Shown: positions 11,819-21,656 of the stretch, piece after piece
Layout of the letters: every line of letters begins with the position of its first letter
Numbering within the stretch: position 1 is the stretch's first letter
NCBI RefSeq assembly: GCF_900215535.1
Contig: NZ_OCND01000005.1
Span: 179,501-243,500 of the forward strand
Length of the DNA: 64,000 nt
Direction of reading: 5' to 3'
Source: Pseudoxanthomonas wuyuanensis
Lineage (GTDB): Bacteria > Pseudomonadota > Gammaproteobacteria > Xanthomonadales > Xanthomonadaceae
Notes under the pieces: generated by a model
Seen by the model: the letters and a program-made list of their open reading frames with translations, nothing else
What the model was told of the DNA's origin: nothing
The model's database searches: none
Position numbers and translations under genes: made by a program

Positions 11819-13445
11819 GCTCTCCCATGGTTTGCGCATCGCCCTGCTCGCTTCCGCGCTGGGCGCGGTTCCGGCGATTTCGGCGCACGCCGCCGAGCTG
11901 GTGCTGGTCAGCGGCGATGCCGGCACCGGCCTGGGCCTGGAAGATCCCACGCCCAAGGCGCCGGAAGGCTTCAACCCCGGCACCACGCTGGGCCAGCAAC
12001 GCACCATCGCCTATCAGTTCGCGATGGACCTGTGGGGTTCGGTGCTGGAAAGCGAGGCCACCATCTTCATCGGCGCCAGCTTCCAGCCGCTGGCCTGCAC
12101 GCCCACCAGCGGCACCCTTGGTTCGGCCGGCACCACGTTCGTGTTTTCCGATTTCGCCGCCGGCATCCTCGCCGACACCTGGTACCCGTCGGCACTGGCC
12201 GACGCGATCGCCGGCTCCGACCTCAATCCCGGCTTCATCGACATCAATTCGCGCTTCAATGGCGACATCGGCGTCAACCCGGACTGCCTGACCGGCTCGG
12301 ACTGGTACTACGGCCTGGACGGCAACACCCCGGCCGGAAAGATCAATTTCCTGAATGTGGTGATGCATGAAATCGGCCACGGCCTGGGTTTCCAGGGATT
12401 CACCAACTCGACCGGCGGCTTCTTCAGCAACCGGCAGGACATCTATTCCACTTTCGCCTACGACAACGTACTGGCCAAGACCTTCCCGGAAATGACCGCG
12501 GCCGAGCGCAGCACCGCGTTGCGCAACACCGGCCAGCTGGTCTGGACCGGCGACGACGTGACCTCGCAGGCGGCGCTGATCCTGGACAACCGCAACGTGC
12601 TGCGGGTGACCGCACCGGCCGCCATTGCTGGCAGCTACGAGGTGGGCCTGGCCGGTTTCGGCCCGGCGCCGACGGTGGCCAACTTCAGCGGCACGCTGGT
12701 GGCGGCGCTGGATGGCGGCGGCGTCAGCACCACCGACGCTTGCGAACCGATCGCCAATGCGGCCGAGGTGGCCGGCAATGTCGCGCTGGTCGACCGCGGC
12801 ACCTGCACCTTCGTCATCAAGGCGGCCAACCTGCAGGCCGCAGGCGCCACCGCCATGCTGCTGGCCAACAACGCGCCGGGGGCACCGGCACTGGGAGGCG
12901 CCGATCCGTCCATCACCATTCCCAGCATGAGCGTTTCGCTGGCCGACGGGGCGCTGCTGCGTGCCAACCTGCCGGCGCAGGTGGGCTTCTTCGTGGACCC
13001 GGATCTCTACCAGGGTGCCGACAGCCAGGGCCGTGTGCGCCTTTACGCGCCCAACCCGTACGAGTCCGGATCCTCGTTCTCGCACTACGACACCGCGCTG
13101 GCGCCCAATGCGCTGATGGAACCGGCAATCACATCGACCCTGCGCGGCGACGTGAATGTGGACATCACTCCGGCGCTGTTCAGCGACATCGGTTGGAGGC
13201 TCAATTCCGGCAACGCCCGCATCGGCAACTGCGATACCACGGTCGATGTGATCGGCGATGGCGGACTGATGCCGGGCGCCAACGTGCAGGCATGGAGCAA
13301 TCTGTGCCTGCGCACGCAGCCGCGCAAGGGCGACTACCAACGCTGCATGGATGCCTATAAGACGCGCGCATTGGCCGATGGCATCCTGGTCGGCAACCAG
13401 GGCGGCAAGGTGATGACGTGCGCGGCAAGGATCAGCCGGCCGTGA
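11811..13445 (+). CDS. Leishmanolysin-like secreted metalloprotease with an inserted PA domain
   Basis: A 544-residue exported protein with a signal peptide (LLASALGAVPAISAHA). The zinc helix is HEIGHGLGFQG (His186, Glu187, His190); the eleventh position is Gly, so the usual metzincin third ligand is missing there. A PA domain follows at about residues 282-400 (VDRGTCTFVIKAANLQAAGATAMLLANN). Then comes SFSHYDTALAPNALMEP, with His425 and Met436. That His-to-Met spacing of 11 equals leishmanolysin's third zinc ligand and Met-turn, so the metal site is probably complete and the PA domain is an insertion. A C-terminal tail carries four Cys. Its gene overlaps the preceding secreted-protein gene by 8 bases. 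Confidence 0.82.
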   Translation: MNRLSHGLRIALLASALGAVPAISAHAAELVLVSGDAGTGLGLEDPTPKAPEGFNPGTTLGQQRTIAYQFAMDLWGSVLESEATIFIGASFQPLACTPTSGTLGSAGTTFVFSDFAAGILADTWYPSALADAIAGSDLNPGFIDINSRFNGDIGVNPDCLTGSDWYYGLDGNTPAGKINFLNVVMHEIGHGLGFQGFTNSTGGFFSNRQDIYSTFAYDNVLAKTFPEMTAAERSTALRNTGQLVWTGDDVTSQAALILDNRNVLRVTAPAAIAGSYEVGLAGFGPAPTVANFSGTLVAALDGGGVSTTDACEPIANAAEVAGNVALVDRGTCTFVIKAANLQAAGATAMLLANNAPGAPALGGADPSITIPSMSVSLADGALLRANLPAQVGFFVDPDLYQGADSQGRVRLYAPNPYESGSSFSHYDTALAPNALMEPAITSTLRGDVNVDITPALFSDIGWRLNSGNARIGNCDTTVDVIGDGGLMPGANVQAWSNLCLRTQPRKGDYQRCMDAYKTRALADGILVGNQGGKVMTCAARISRP

Positions 13446-14555
<1,110 letters not shown>

Positions 14556-14628
14556 TCGCCGTCTTCGTTGACGGTATTCGCCCTGTGCGAGCGGCATGGC
14601 TCCCGCCCCGCCGTGCGCGCCTACGCTG

Positions 14629-14663
14629 GACGGAAACGGCAGCCCTCGGCTGCCGTTTCCGTC
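14629..14663. terminator. Bidirectional hairpin between hemB and the barrel gene
   Basis: A 16-bp perfect stem begins GACGGAAACGGCAGCC, with a CTC loop and its exact complement, in the gap between two convergent genes. There is no T-run on either side. It is probably a shared transcription end point. Confidence 0.6.
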
Positions 14664-14679
14664 GCGCCCGGGAAGATTC

Positions 14680-15414
14680 TCAGAAGCGCGCTTCGATGCC
14701 CAGCATCACCGTGTCGGCGCGGTTGAACCGGCAGTCGCCGAAATCGTCGCAGTCGTCGTAGTAATAGTCGTCGGCATAGACGAAGGCGGTGTAGCCAAGA
14801 CTGATGTTGAAATGGCGGTTGATGTCCACGCCGATGCCCAGTCCGGCGTAACCGCCGTCGGTGGAGAAATCGCCGCCGTAGGGATTGTCCTGATCGGCGC
14901 TGAAGTAGCCGCCGCGCACCACCGCAAACCAGCGGCTGTTGCCGAAATTGAAGCGCGCATTGGCGCCGATTGCGCCATAGGTGGCCTCCGGGATCAGGTA
15001 GCCATCCTCACGGGTACTGTCCAGCCGGCCGCCGGAGATCTCCACGCCCACCTGTGCCCAGGGACCGGTCTGCCAGCGGTAGCCGGCGCTCACCGCCGCC
15101 GCCCGTTGCTCGATGTCCTCGTAGATCCAGCCCCGCCCGCCATGCGCGCCGAGAAAGAAACCGCCATCGTCACGCCCGCGGGCAGGAGGGGTGCGCGATG
15201 CGGCCGGCGCCGCGTAAGGCTGGGCCTGCGGCGTCGCCGCGCCCGGCGGCGCGGCCGGCGCCTGCGGTTGCGCAGGCCGTTGTTCCTGCACCGGAGCCTC
15301 GGCGGCCTTGTCTTTCTTGCGGTACTCGTCCCAGGCGGGCGACAGGGATTGCGCGTTTACGTGCAGGGCAAAGGCGGCCAGCACGAGCGGCAGGTAACGG
15401 ATGGGATGTTTCAT
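14680..15414 (-). CDS. Outer-membrane beta-barrel protein with Pro/Ala-rich linker
   Basis: A 244-residue exported protein. A signal peptide (MKHPIRYLPLVLAAFALHVNAQS) leads to a Pro/Ala/Gln-rich linker (about residues 35-95). A small barrel follows with alternating strands (FFLGAHGGRGWIYEDIE, AVSAGYRWQTGPWAQVGVEISGG, NISLGYTAFVYADDYYY) and the terminal aromatic GIEARF typical of BAM substrates. An acidic loop (DDYYYDDCDDFGDC) with a Cys pair could bind metal or be disulfide-linked. GAGGAG precedes the ATG at 15414; the frame reads on upstream to 15519 but without a signal peptide. No specific function is recognised. Confidence 0.72.
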   Translation of the reverse strand: MKHPIRYLPLVLAAFALHVNAQSLSPAWDEYRKKDKAAEAPVQEQRPAQPQAPAAPPGAATPQAQPYAAPAASRTPPARGRDDGGFFLGAHGGRGWIYEDIEQRAAAVSAGYRWQTGPWAQVGVEISGGRLDSTREDGYLIPEATYGAIGANARFNFGNSRWFAVVRGGYFSADQDNPYGGDFSTDGGYAGLGIGVDINRHFNISLGYTAFVYADDYYYDDCDDFGDCRFNRADTVMLGIEARF

Positions 15415-15669
15415 GGATGACTCCTCTTCCTTGGCGATTCGGGATGTTTCCCAGGTCCATGCGTGGTCGAACGACCAAGCCAGGCAGATGCCGGTGCGGC
15501 CGAACTGGAATGTGCACACGCCGACCGCACCGCCAGCGATGGCAGGCGCTTTCGACGGAATCGATGAAAGGCAGGCCAGATGCCGAACCCGCCAGCTTCA
15601 TGCGATGGAACGCCCACTCCCCTGGGCGGGAGCAACATTGGAGTGCGGCGTGAACGCTGTCAAGCGCCT

Positions 15670-15744
15670 GTAGGAGCGGCATCCTGCTGCGGACCTTTTT
15701 CCCCGTGGCGCCAAGCACGGGCTTGCGGCGAGGATGCCGCTCCG
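15670..15744. repeat. REP-like inverted repeat
   Basis: GTAGGAGCGGCATCC at the left and GGATGCCGCTCC at the right face each other around a 45-base centre. It lies in the 343-base gap 15415-15757 between two minus-strand genes. The rest of that gap (15415-15669) shows no gene. Confidence 0.65.
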
Positions 15745-15757
15745 GGGGTGGGATGGG

Positions 15758-16651
15758 TTACCGCAGACATCCCGCTGTGCCGCGGCCAACAGGCGCCAGC
15801 GTGCGGTAGATATCCAGCTTGCCGGCCCTGGGGGCGCGTGCCGAACCGGTCACCACGATCTCCGCCGGCTTGGAAGCATCCAGCACCGGCGCGCGGGTCA
15901 TGCCCTCGGCGGTGTTGAACGAGAGCGCCCACGGCTGCGCATCGACGTAGGCGTGGCCGTCGCAGGCCGCCGCGTACAGCCGGGTCGCTTCGCCGCCGGC
16001 CTGCACGGAGCGCGAGAACAACAGCGCGCGGCCTTCGTCCAGCCAGGCGCCGTCGATCTCGTCGGCCGCGGTGTTCACGCCGGGCACCGGCCGCGGGTCG
16101 GCGAACGCCTCGCCATTCCAACGCGCGAGAAACAGATCGTATCCGCCCGCGTGCTTGCGCCCGTCGCTGGCGAACAGCAGCCAACGGCCGTCGGCGCTGA
16201 CCGTCGGCGAACGCTCGTTGCCGCGCGAATTGACGCCCGGCCCCAGCGATTCGACGGAACCGTACCCGCCATCGGCCTGTATGCGCACGCGGTACAGATC
16301 ATGGCCGCCTGCGCCGCCAGCGCGGTTGGAGGAAAAGTACAGCCAGCGGCCATCGGCGCTGAACATCGGTTCGGCATCGTCGGCCGTGGAGTTGGACGGC
16401 AGCGGCGCGGGCTCCGCCCAGCGCTTGTCGATCAGCCGCGCCTGCCACAGATCCCAGCCGCCGGCGCCACCGCTGCGATCGGCGCTGCCCCAGACGATCC
16501 GCTGGCCATCGGGGCTGACGCTGGCGCGGACCTCGTTGTCGCGCGTGGAGACCACGCCCATGCCCTCGATGCCGTACTCGGCCAGCTGCGCCGCCGCGGC
16601 GGCACAGAGTAGACTGGCCACTACCGCGGCCGCCATCTGCCCGTATTTCAT
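15758..16651 (-). CDS. TolB-like PD40 propeller protein
   Basis: A 297-residue protein with a signal peptide ([21 protein letters not shown]), expected in the periplasm. It contains at least three WD40-like PD40 blades: [47 protein letters not shown] and [25 protein letters not shown]. These are the blade signatures of TolB and OmpA-associated PD40 proteins. No peptidase or OmpA domain is attached, so a binding or scaffold role is likeliest. The ATG at 16651 starts the signal peptide. It is divergent from aroE with only 44 bases between them, so both promoters must lie in or near that gap. Confidence 0.78.
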   Translation of the reverse strand: MKYGQMAAAVVASLLCAAAAAQLAEYGIEGMGVVSTRDNEVRASVSPDGQRIVWGSADRSGGAGGWDLWQARLIDKRWAEPAPLPSNSTADDAEPMFSADGRWLYFSSNRAGGAGGHDLYRVRIQADGGYGSVESLGPGVNSRGNERSPTVSADGRWLLFASDGRKHAGGYDLFLARWNGEAFADPRPVPGVNTAADEIDGAWLDEGRALLFSRSVQAGGEATRLYAAACDGHAYVDAQPWALSFNTAEGMTRAPVLDASKPAEIVVTGSARAPRAGKLDIYRTLAPVGRGTAGCLR

Positions 16652-16695
16652 GTGATGGTCCCCGTTTCCGTTCCCAACCGGATTTATACCAAGCC

Positions 16696-17541
16696 ATGTC
16701 CACACGTCGTTATGCCGTCTTCGGTCATCCGGTCGCCCAGTCGCTGTCGCCGCGCATCCATGCGGCGTTCGCCCGGCAGACCGGGATCGACCTGGAATAC
16801 ACCGCCATCGATGCCGAGCCGGCGGATTTCGTTGCCGCGCTGGAGCGCTTTGCCGCTGACGGCGGAGGCGGCGCCAACGTCACGCTGCCGCTGAAGGAGG
16901 CCGCATTCGCGCTATGCCAGCACAGCAGCGAGCGCGCACGACGGGCCGGTGCGGTCAACACGCTGACCCGCAACGATGGCCACTGGCATGGCGACAACAC
17001 CGATGGCGTGGGCCTGGTGCGCGACCTGACCGACCGCCAGGGACTGGACCTGCGCGCGCGGCGAACCCTGCTACTGGGCGCCGGCGGCGCCGCGCGCGGG
17101 GTCGCGCCGGCGCTGCTGGATGCCGGCGTGGAGGAATTGATCATCGTCAACCGCACGCCCGAACGCGCCGACGCGCTGGCCGATGCGTTGGGCGAGCCGG
17201 AACGCGCGCACTCGCGCTACTGGGAAAGCCTGCGCGACGAGGGCGACTTCGAATTAATCATCAATGCCACATCCGCCGGCCGCAGCGGCGGCCATCTGCC
17301 GCTTCCGTCCACGCTGACCAACAGCCGCACGCTGGCGGTGGACTTGAGCTACGGCGAGGGCGCCATCGCGTTCCTGGCCTGGGCCCGTTCGGTCGGCTGC
17401 CGCAGCGTGGTCGACGGGCTGGGCATGCTGGTCGAACAGGCCGCCGAGAGCTTCCGCATCTGGCACGGCGTGCGCCCCGATACCGACGCCGTCTACGCCG
17501 CCTTGCGCGAACAGAACGCGATACTGGTGACGGCCGACTGA
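16696..17541 (+). CDS. aroE: Shikimate dehydrogenase
   Basis: An NADP-dependent reductase converting 3-dehydroshikimate to shikimate in aromatic amino acid and chorismate synthesis. It has 281 residues. The substrate site reads [14 protein letters not shown] and NVTLPLKE, with catalytic Lys67, and GDNTDGVGL with Asp103. The nucleotide fold is [20 protein letters not shown] with [12 protein letters not shown]. The C-terminal Gln helix, [13 protein letters not shown], is present. It supplies the chorismate that XanB2 (7 kb upstream) consumes, though the two are not in an operon. Confidence 0.97.
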   Translation: MSTRRYAVFGHPVAQSLSPRIHAAFARQTGIDLEYTAIDAEPADFVAALERFAADGGGGANVTLPLKEAAFALCQHSSERARRAGAVNTLTRNDGHWHGDNTDGVGLVRDLTDRQGLDLRARRTLLLGAGGAARGVAPALLDAGVEELIIVNRTPERADALADALGEPERAHSRYWESLRDEGDFELIINATSAGRSGGHLPLPSTLTNSRTLAVDLSYGEGAIAFLAWARSVGCRSVVDGLGMLVEQAAESFRIWHGVRPDTDAVYAALREQNAILVTAD

Positions 17542-17563
17542 CACGCCGACGAAGGATAACGAC

Positions 17564-17914
17564 ATGGATGGAATGGGCATGCAGTTGCTGACGATGGCGG
17601 GCTATCAGTTGCCGGAGTTGATTGCCGCGTTGGTGGCGTTGGCATTGCTGTGGACATCGGCGCAGTCCGGCCCGGCCCGCAGCAAAGGCATTGCCGGCGT
17701 CGGGCTGGTGCTGTTTTCCGGAATCGGCCGCTTGGGAATGAGCGTGCTGCAAACCTGGATCATCCAGCAGCGCGATGCGGTGCTGGACCTGCAGCATTTC
17801 TTTGCGGCCATGGGCATCGCCGGGATGCTGCTGAACGCGCTGTCCGCCGTCGGCCTGGTGCTGGTGGTCTGGGGCCTGTGCCAGGCCACGCGAGCGCCAG
17901 CTCGGCCTGCATAG
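17564..17914 (+). CDS. Unrecognised small membrane protein
   Basis: A 116-residue protein with three likely transmembrane segments (LPELIAALVALALLW; GIAGVGLVLFSGIGRLGMSVLQTW; GMLLNALSAVGLVLVVWGLC). No family is recognised. GAAGGAT lies at proper distance before the ATG. It begins 22 bases after aroE on the same strand and is probably co-transcribed with it. Its stop is followed after 66 bases by the MITE-like element. Confidence 0.65.
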   Translation: MDGMGMQLLTMAGYQLPELIAALVALALLWTSAQSGPARSKGIAGVGLVLFSGIGRLGMSVLQTWIIQQRDAVLDLQHFFAAMGIAGMLLNALSAVGLVLVVWGLCQATRAPARPA

Positions 17915-17980
17915 TTCGGTACCGCAGAGCCTGCGCGCTGACCGGAATAGCGGATCGCGCGGATCGGCATTGCCGCTGCG

Positions 17981-18146
17981 CTAGTGTGGTGTCCCGCAAA
18001 TAGCTTGCTTATATGGCGCAGTGGATTGGCCTCCGAGCCAAGGCGCGAGGAGGAGGCATAGCGGGACTATGGTGACGACGAGCAACGCGGGATCGGGGGC
18101 CAGGACCAAGTCAGATGGGTAGGTTATTTGCGGGACACCACACTAG
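17981..18146. mobile_element. MITE-like element, 166 bp with 22-bp perfect terminal inverted repeats
   Basis: The left end starts CTAGTGTGGTGTCCCGCAAA (17981) and the right end (18125-18146) is its exact reverse complement over 22 bases. Both ends carry CTAG, which could be a 4-bp target duplication of the kind IS5-group elements make. The inside (about 120 bases) has no ORF but has complementary GGCCTCC/GGAGG and GCCAAGGCG motifs and can fold. It ends only 9 bases before the ThuA start codon, so it forms that gene's leader. Confidence 0.7.
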
Positions 18147-18155
18147 GATGCGGCA

Positions 18156-18923
18156 ATGAAAACGATCGTCCTTACGCTTGTCAGCGCGTTGGCGCTGCTG
18201 GCCGGCCCGGTGCAGGCGCAGCAGCAATACAAGGTGCTGGTCGCCGCCATCCCCAACAGGTACCACAACGACTATGCCGTGGTGGCCAAGCCGTCGTTCG
18301 AACGGATGGCGCGCCGCCACAACTTCGAACTGGTCTGGGCCTGGAACACGGCGCCGTTCGATGGCGAGTTGTCGCAGTACGCCGCCATCGTCTTTCTCAA
18401 TACGCCCGGCGAGGAACTGCAGGGTGCGCAGCGGCAACGGCTGGAAACCTATGTGCGGGCCGGCGGCGGAGTGGTGGCGGTGCACCGTGCGTTGATCGCC
18501 GCGCCCGGGCAATGGCCGTGGTTCGAACGGCTGATCGGCCGTCCATTCCGCACCCACCCGTATATCCAGACCGCCGCGGTCGATGTGGTCGACCGCAATT
18601 TTCCCGCCACCTTCGGATTGCCGCAGCGCTGGCTGTGGACGGACGAATGGTACGAGTTCGGCCCGCCGCATTCGCCCGACCTGAAAGTGGTGCTGACGGT
18701 GGACGAGTCCAGCTACGATCCCACCCTGATCTGGCCCGGGCAGAAGGCCGAGGGCATGGGCAAGCCGCACCCGGTGGCGTGGTATCACCACTACGATGGC
18801 GGCCGCAGCTTCGTTACCGCACTGGGGCATACGCCGGATCTCTACAGCGATTCGCTGTACCTGGAGCATCTGTACGGCGGCATCTACTGGGCCGCCACCG
18901 GGCGCGGCATCGTGCCCGAATAA
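18156..18923 (+). CDS. ThuA-domain protein
   Basis: A 255-residue exported protein of the ThuA (trehalose-utilisation-like, class I glutamine-amidotransferase fold) family, with a signal peptide (MKTIVLTLVSALALLAGPVQAQQ). Family features are IPNRYHNDYAVVAKPSFERMARRHNF, AAIVFLNTPGEELQGAQRQRLETYVRAGGGVVAVHRA, then PFRTHPYIQTAAVDV and the C-terminal AWYHHYDGGRSFVTALGHTPDLY. ThuA proteins act in sugar or keto-sugar metabolism; the substrate is unknown here. AGGAT before the ATG lies at the end of the MITE-like element. It is convergent with the DUF4380 gene. Confidence 0.88.
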   Translation: MKTIVLTLVSALALLAGPVQAQQQYKVLVAAIPNRYHNDYAVVAKPSFERMARRHNFELVWAWNTAPFDGELSQYAAIVFLNTPGEELQGAQRQRLETYVRAGGGVVAVHRALIAAPGQWPWFERLIGRPFRTHPYIQTAAVDVVDRNFPATFGLPQRWLWTDEWYEFGPPHSPDLKVVLTVDESSYDPTLIWPGQKAEGMGKPHPVAWYHHYDGGRSFVTALGHTPDLYSDSLYLEHLYGGIYWAATGRGIVPE

Positions 18924-18933
18924 CGTGAAGCGG

Positions 18934-18961
18934 AGCTTGCCCGAGCGCCGCCGGACAAGCT
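18934..18961. terminator. Imperfect hairpin between ThuA and DUF4380 genes
   Basis: AGCTTG and CAAGCT arms with a further CCG/CGG pairing face each other in the 48-base gap between the two convergent genes. There is no T-run. It is a plausible shared terminator. Confidence 0.4.
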
Positions 18962-18971
18962 TGGGGTTGCA

Positions 18972-20021
18972 TCACCGCCGCGGGTTTGCGGTTCCGCAAA
19001 GGTTCGGCTCTTCCAGCCGCTCGGCCGCTTCGCCGCACAAGAATGCCAACTGCGCTTCACGCGTGTCGGCGCCGTCATACGGCAGCACCGTCCACCGCTC
19101 CGCAGCCTCCATCGACTGGCCCGGCTGCAGCGTGCGATACGGCGCATGCACTTCCATTTCCAGCAATCCGTCGCCGGGGTCGGCCGCATCGTCCAGGTAC
19201 AGCTCCACCTGCCCCTGTTCCGGATGGATCGACGACCGTGCCTGATGCGGGAACCGGATGATGAAAAGCTGATCGCCCGCGAAGCCGGCCATCCACCCCG
19301 CCGATGGCTGCAGGAACACCTTGCCGCGGCGGGTGGTCGCGCCAGCCGGCAACGGCGAGCGTTCGAACGAAAACAGCCCGTCGCCGACACGCGGCAACAG
19401 CGGGGCGATGGTCGCGCCGGTGGACGGCTCCACCCGGACATCCTGTTGCCCCGCCACCGGCACATAGACCCGCGTGGACGGCGCCACACGGGTGTTGAAC
19501 CATAGGTCCCAGGCCACCGGGGTGTCGCGGACATTGCGCGCTTGCGCCCGCAGCTCCACCGTATCGGGCCGCTCCGGGTCCAGCGCGAAGATCTTGCGCA
19601 ACTGCACGCCCGACACCGGGCTGGGCGCGCCTTCCAGCACCAGACGCTGGCCAGTAGCTTCCACGATGCGGGTCGTGGCCAATGCCAGGTAAGGATCCGG
19701 TGGCCAGTTGGCCGCGGCCTTACGCCGCGCCCGGTTGGCGTCCTGTTGCAGCCACCACTGGCTTTGCGGGCCCAACCAGACATCGTGGCCCAGGTAACCG
19801 ATATCGTCGGCCGTCGCCGAAACCTCCGGAGCCGGCTGGGTCTCCACGGCCGCGCCCACCTTGAGCACGTTGCCGCGTCCCTGCAGCGAGAACCACAGGC
19901 CGCGCCCGCCCAGCTCAGGCGTCACCTCCAGCACGACGGCATCGCTTTCCAGCCGTATGGTTTCCACCGCCAATGCCGTCATCGGCGCGCCCAGCAACAT
20001 CGCAATCAGCCAGCGCTTCAT
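18972..20021 (-). CDS. DUF4380-domain exported protein
   Basis: A 349-residue protein with a signal peptide (MKRWLIAMLLGAPMTALA). The body is beta-rich, matching the DUF4380 galactose-mutarotase-like sandwich: IRLESDAVVLEVTPELGGRGLWFSLQGRGNVLKVG near the N-terminus, DIGYLGHDVWLGPQSQWW, FALDPERPDTVELRAQARNV and DLWFNTRVAPSTRVYVP. It is probably a periplasmic carbohydrate-binding or -modifying protein; no catalytic residue can be pointed to. GGGAGG precedes the ATG at 20021. The ThuA neighbour, another sugar-linked family, is convergent. Confidence 0.8.
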   Translation of the reverse strand: MKRWLIAMLLGAPMTALAVETIRLESDAVVLEVTPELGGRGLWFSLQGRGNVLKVGAAVETQPAPEVSATADDIGYLGHDVWLGPQSQWWLQQDANRARRKAAANWPPDPYLALATTRIVEATGQRLVLEGAPSPVSGVQLRKIFALDPERPDTVELRAQARNVRDTPVAWDLWFNTRVAPSTRVYVPVAGQQDVRVEPSTGATIAPLLPRVGDGLFSFERSPLPAGATTRRGKVFLQPSAGWMAGFAGDQLFIIRFPHQARSSIHPEQGQVELYLDDAADPGDGLLEMEVHAPYRTLQPGQSMEAAERWTVLPYDGADTREAQLAFLCGEAAERLEEPNLCGTANPRR

Positions 20022-20114
20022 GGTGCCTCCCCCGCGAATGCGTCGCCGCACTTTAGCAAGCCGCGGCGTTGTTGATCGCGAGTGCCGCGTTCTGGCGCCG
20101 AACCGAGCCGGCGC

Positions 20115-20184
20115 TGTGGGAGCGACGTAAGTCGCGAAGAAGCCTTCCGATGAAAGCCTCATCGCGACTTACGTCGCTCCCACA
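20115..20184. repeat. REP-like inverted repeat (intact)
   Basis: TGTGGGAGCGACGTAAGTCG at 20115 faces its exact complement ending at 20184; the arms are 23 bp with a 24-base centre. It lies between the DUF4380 gene's upstream region and the end of the DUF58 gene. Confidence 0.8.
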
Positions 20185-20218
20185 AGATGAATGTGCTGGC
20201 GCCGCAGCAACCACTCGG

Positions 20219-21520
20219 CTACAGCAAACCGTCGCGCTTGAATGCCAGATAGCGCTCCACCAGCGCGGCTGGCAGATCCTCGCTGCCGACATCCAGCACC
20301 ATCACCCGATGGCTGCGCAGCGCTTCGTGCGCGGCGGTGCGCTGTTCCAGGTAACGGGCGACCGCGCCGGCGCGGATGGCGCCGGACAGGTCCTGCACCT
20401 CGTCTTCCAGCGCCAGGTCCAGCGCCTTCTCGCGCAGGCTGGCGACGCAGACCAGATGGCGCTTCTGCAACAGCCGCACCGCCGCCAGCAGATCCTCGAT
20501 GTCCTCGTCGCGCACGTTGGTGACCAGCATCACCAGCGAACGCCGGCGCTGGCGCAACGACAGTTCGGTGGCCGCGGCCAGGTAGTCGGTGGCCACCGCG
20601 CGCGGCTGCAGGTCGTAGCCGGCGCGCAGCAGCGTATCGATCGCGCCCATGCCGCGCTGCGGCGCCACCCAGCGGCTGTCGCCGCCGGTGGCGAACAGCC
20701 CGACCGCGTCGCCCTGGCGCAGCGCCAGATAGGACACCACCAGCGCGGCATTGAGCACATGGTCGAAGTGGGCCAGTTCGTCCTCGCGCGCCAGCATGCG
20801 GCGGCCGGTGTCGATCATCATCACCAGCTGCTGGTTCTTTTCGTCCTGGTATTCGCGCGAAATCAGCTTGCGCGAACGCGCGGTGGCCTTCCAGTCGATC
20901 TGGCGCAGGCTGTCGCCGACCCGGTATTCGCGCATCTGATTGAAATCGGTGCCCTCGCCGCGGCGCCGCTTGAGGTGCGCGCCGACCAACCGCGAGGCCT
21001 GTTCGGCGCTGAACAGCGCAAACTTGGTCAACGGCGCGAAGTTGGGGTAAACGCGCACGCGCTGCGACGCGCCGGCCATGCGCGATTGCCGCCACAGCCG
21101 CAACGGCGAATGCAGGCGCAACTGGATGCCGGCGAACTGCGCATCGCCGCGCTCGCTGGGTCGCAGCCGATAACTGAAGGTGCTGGCGCTGGCCGCCGCC
21201 AGCGTCAGCCGCTGCGGCAACCCCTGCGACGGCCAGTTGCCCGGATGCAGATCGAACACGTCCAGCCGCTGACGTCCGTTGGCCGATTCCAGCCGCAACT
21301 GCACATCGCGCTCGATGCCCAGCGGCAGCGCCTCGGGAATCTCGCGGATCGCCAGCGGCGTGGGCCGCCGCCGCAGCCACAGCCAATCGGCCAAGGCCAG
21401 CAGCGCCAGCGCCGCGCCAGCGAGTTGCCATGCCGAGGATGGCGTATCGAGAAACAGCACGGCAAAGCCGGACAGGCCCCACAAGATCAGCAACGTTATC
21501 AGCAGCGGTGCAGGTCGCAT
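20219..21520 (-). CDS. DUF58-domain protein of the MoxR operon
   Basis: A 433-residue membrane-anchored protein. Two N-terminal transmembrane helices (LLITLLILWGLSGFAVLFL; LAGAALALLALADWLWL) precede a beta-rich region. The DUF58 core follows: RRGEGTDFNQMREYRVGDSLRQIDWKATARSRKLISREYQDEK, then a VWA-like domain with MMIDTGRRMLARE. DUF58 proteins always accompany MoxR ATPases and are thought to be chaperoned by them or to act with them at the membrane. It is the last gene of a six-gene minus-strand operon; a decayed REP element separates it from moxR. Confidence 0.9.
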   Translation of the reverse strand: MRPAPLLITLLILWGLSGFAVLFLDTPSSAWQLAGAALALLALADWLWLRRRPTPLAIREIPEALPLGIERDVQLRLESANGRQRLDVFDLHPGNWPSQGLPQRLTLAAASASTFSYRLRPSERGDAQFAGIQLRLHSPLRLWRQSRMAGASQRVRVYPNFAPLTKFALFSAEQASRLVGAHLKRRRGEGTDFNQMREYRVGDSLRQIDWKATARSRKLISREYQDEKNQQLVMMIDTGRRMLAREDELAHFDHVLNAALVVSYLALRQGDAVGLFATGGDSRWVAPQRGMGAIDTLLRAGYDLQPRAVATDYLAAATELSLRQRRRSLVMLVTNVRDEDIEDLLAAVRLLQKRHLVCVASLREKALDLALEDEVQDLSGAIRAGAVARYLEQRTAAHEALRSHRVMVLDVGSEDLPAALVERYLAFKRDGLL

Positions 21521-21531
21521 GGCATGGCCCT

Positions 21532-21624
21532 TGTGGGAGCGACGCAGGTCGCGATCAAAATTCCACGCGCAGCTGCAACCTGTCCGCGGGCCATCGCGCG
21601 GTCGCGGCTTAGATCGCCCTCACA
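21532..21624. repeat. REP-like inverted repeat (decayed right arm)
   Basis: TGTGGGAGCGACGCAGGTCG starts at 21532. The partner arm at 21601-21624 (GTCGCGGCTTAGATCGCCCT...) has several substitutions, so pairing is partial. It lies between moxR and the DUF58 gene, inside the operon, and could shift the transcript ratio of the two genes. Confidence 0.6.
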
Positions 21625-21656
21625 GCAGAAACGGACCGTCGCGGAAATACTCAGGA

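Noticed and set aside
14581-15420. A 274-codon plus-strand frame over the barrel gene
   Set aside because: It is antisense to a gene with signal peptide, beta-strand pattern, terminal Phe and strong ribosome site.
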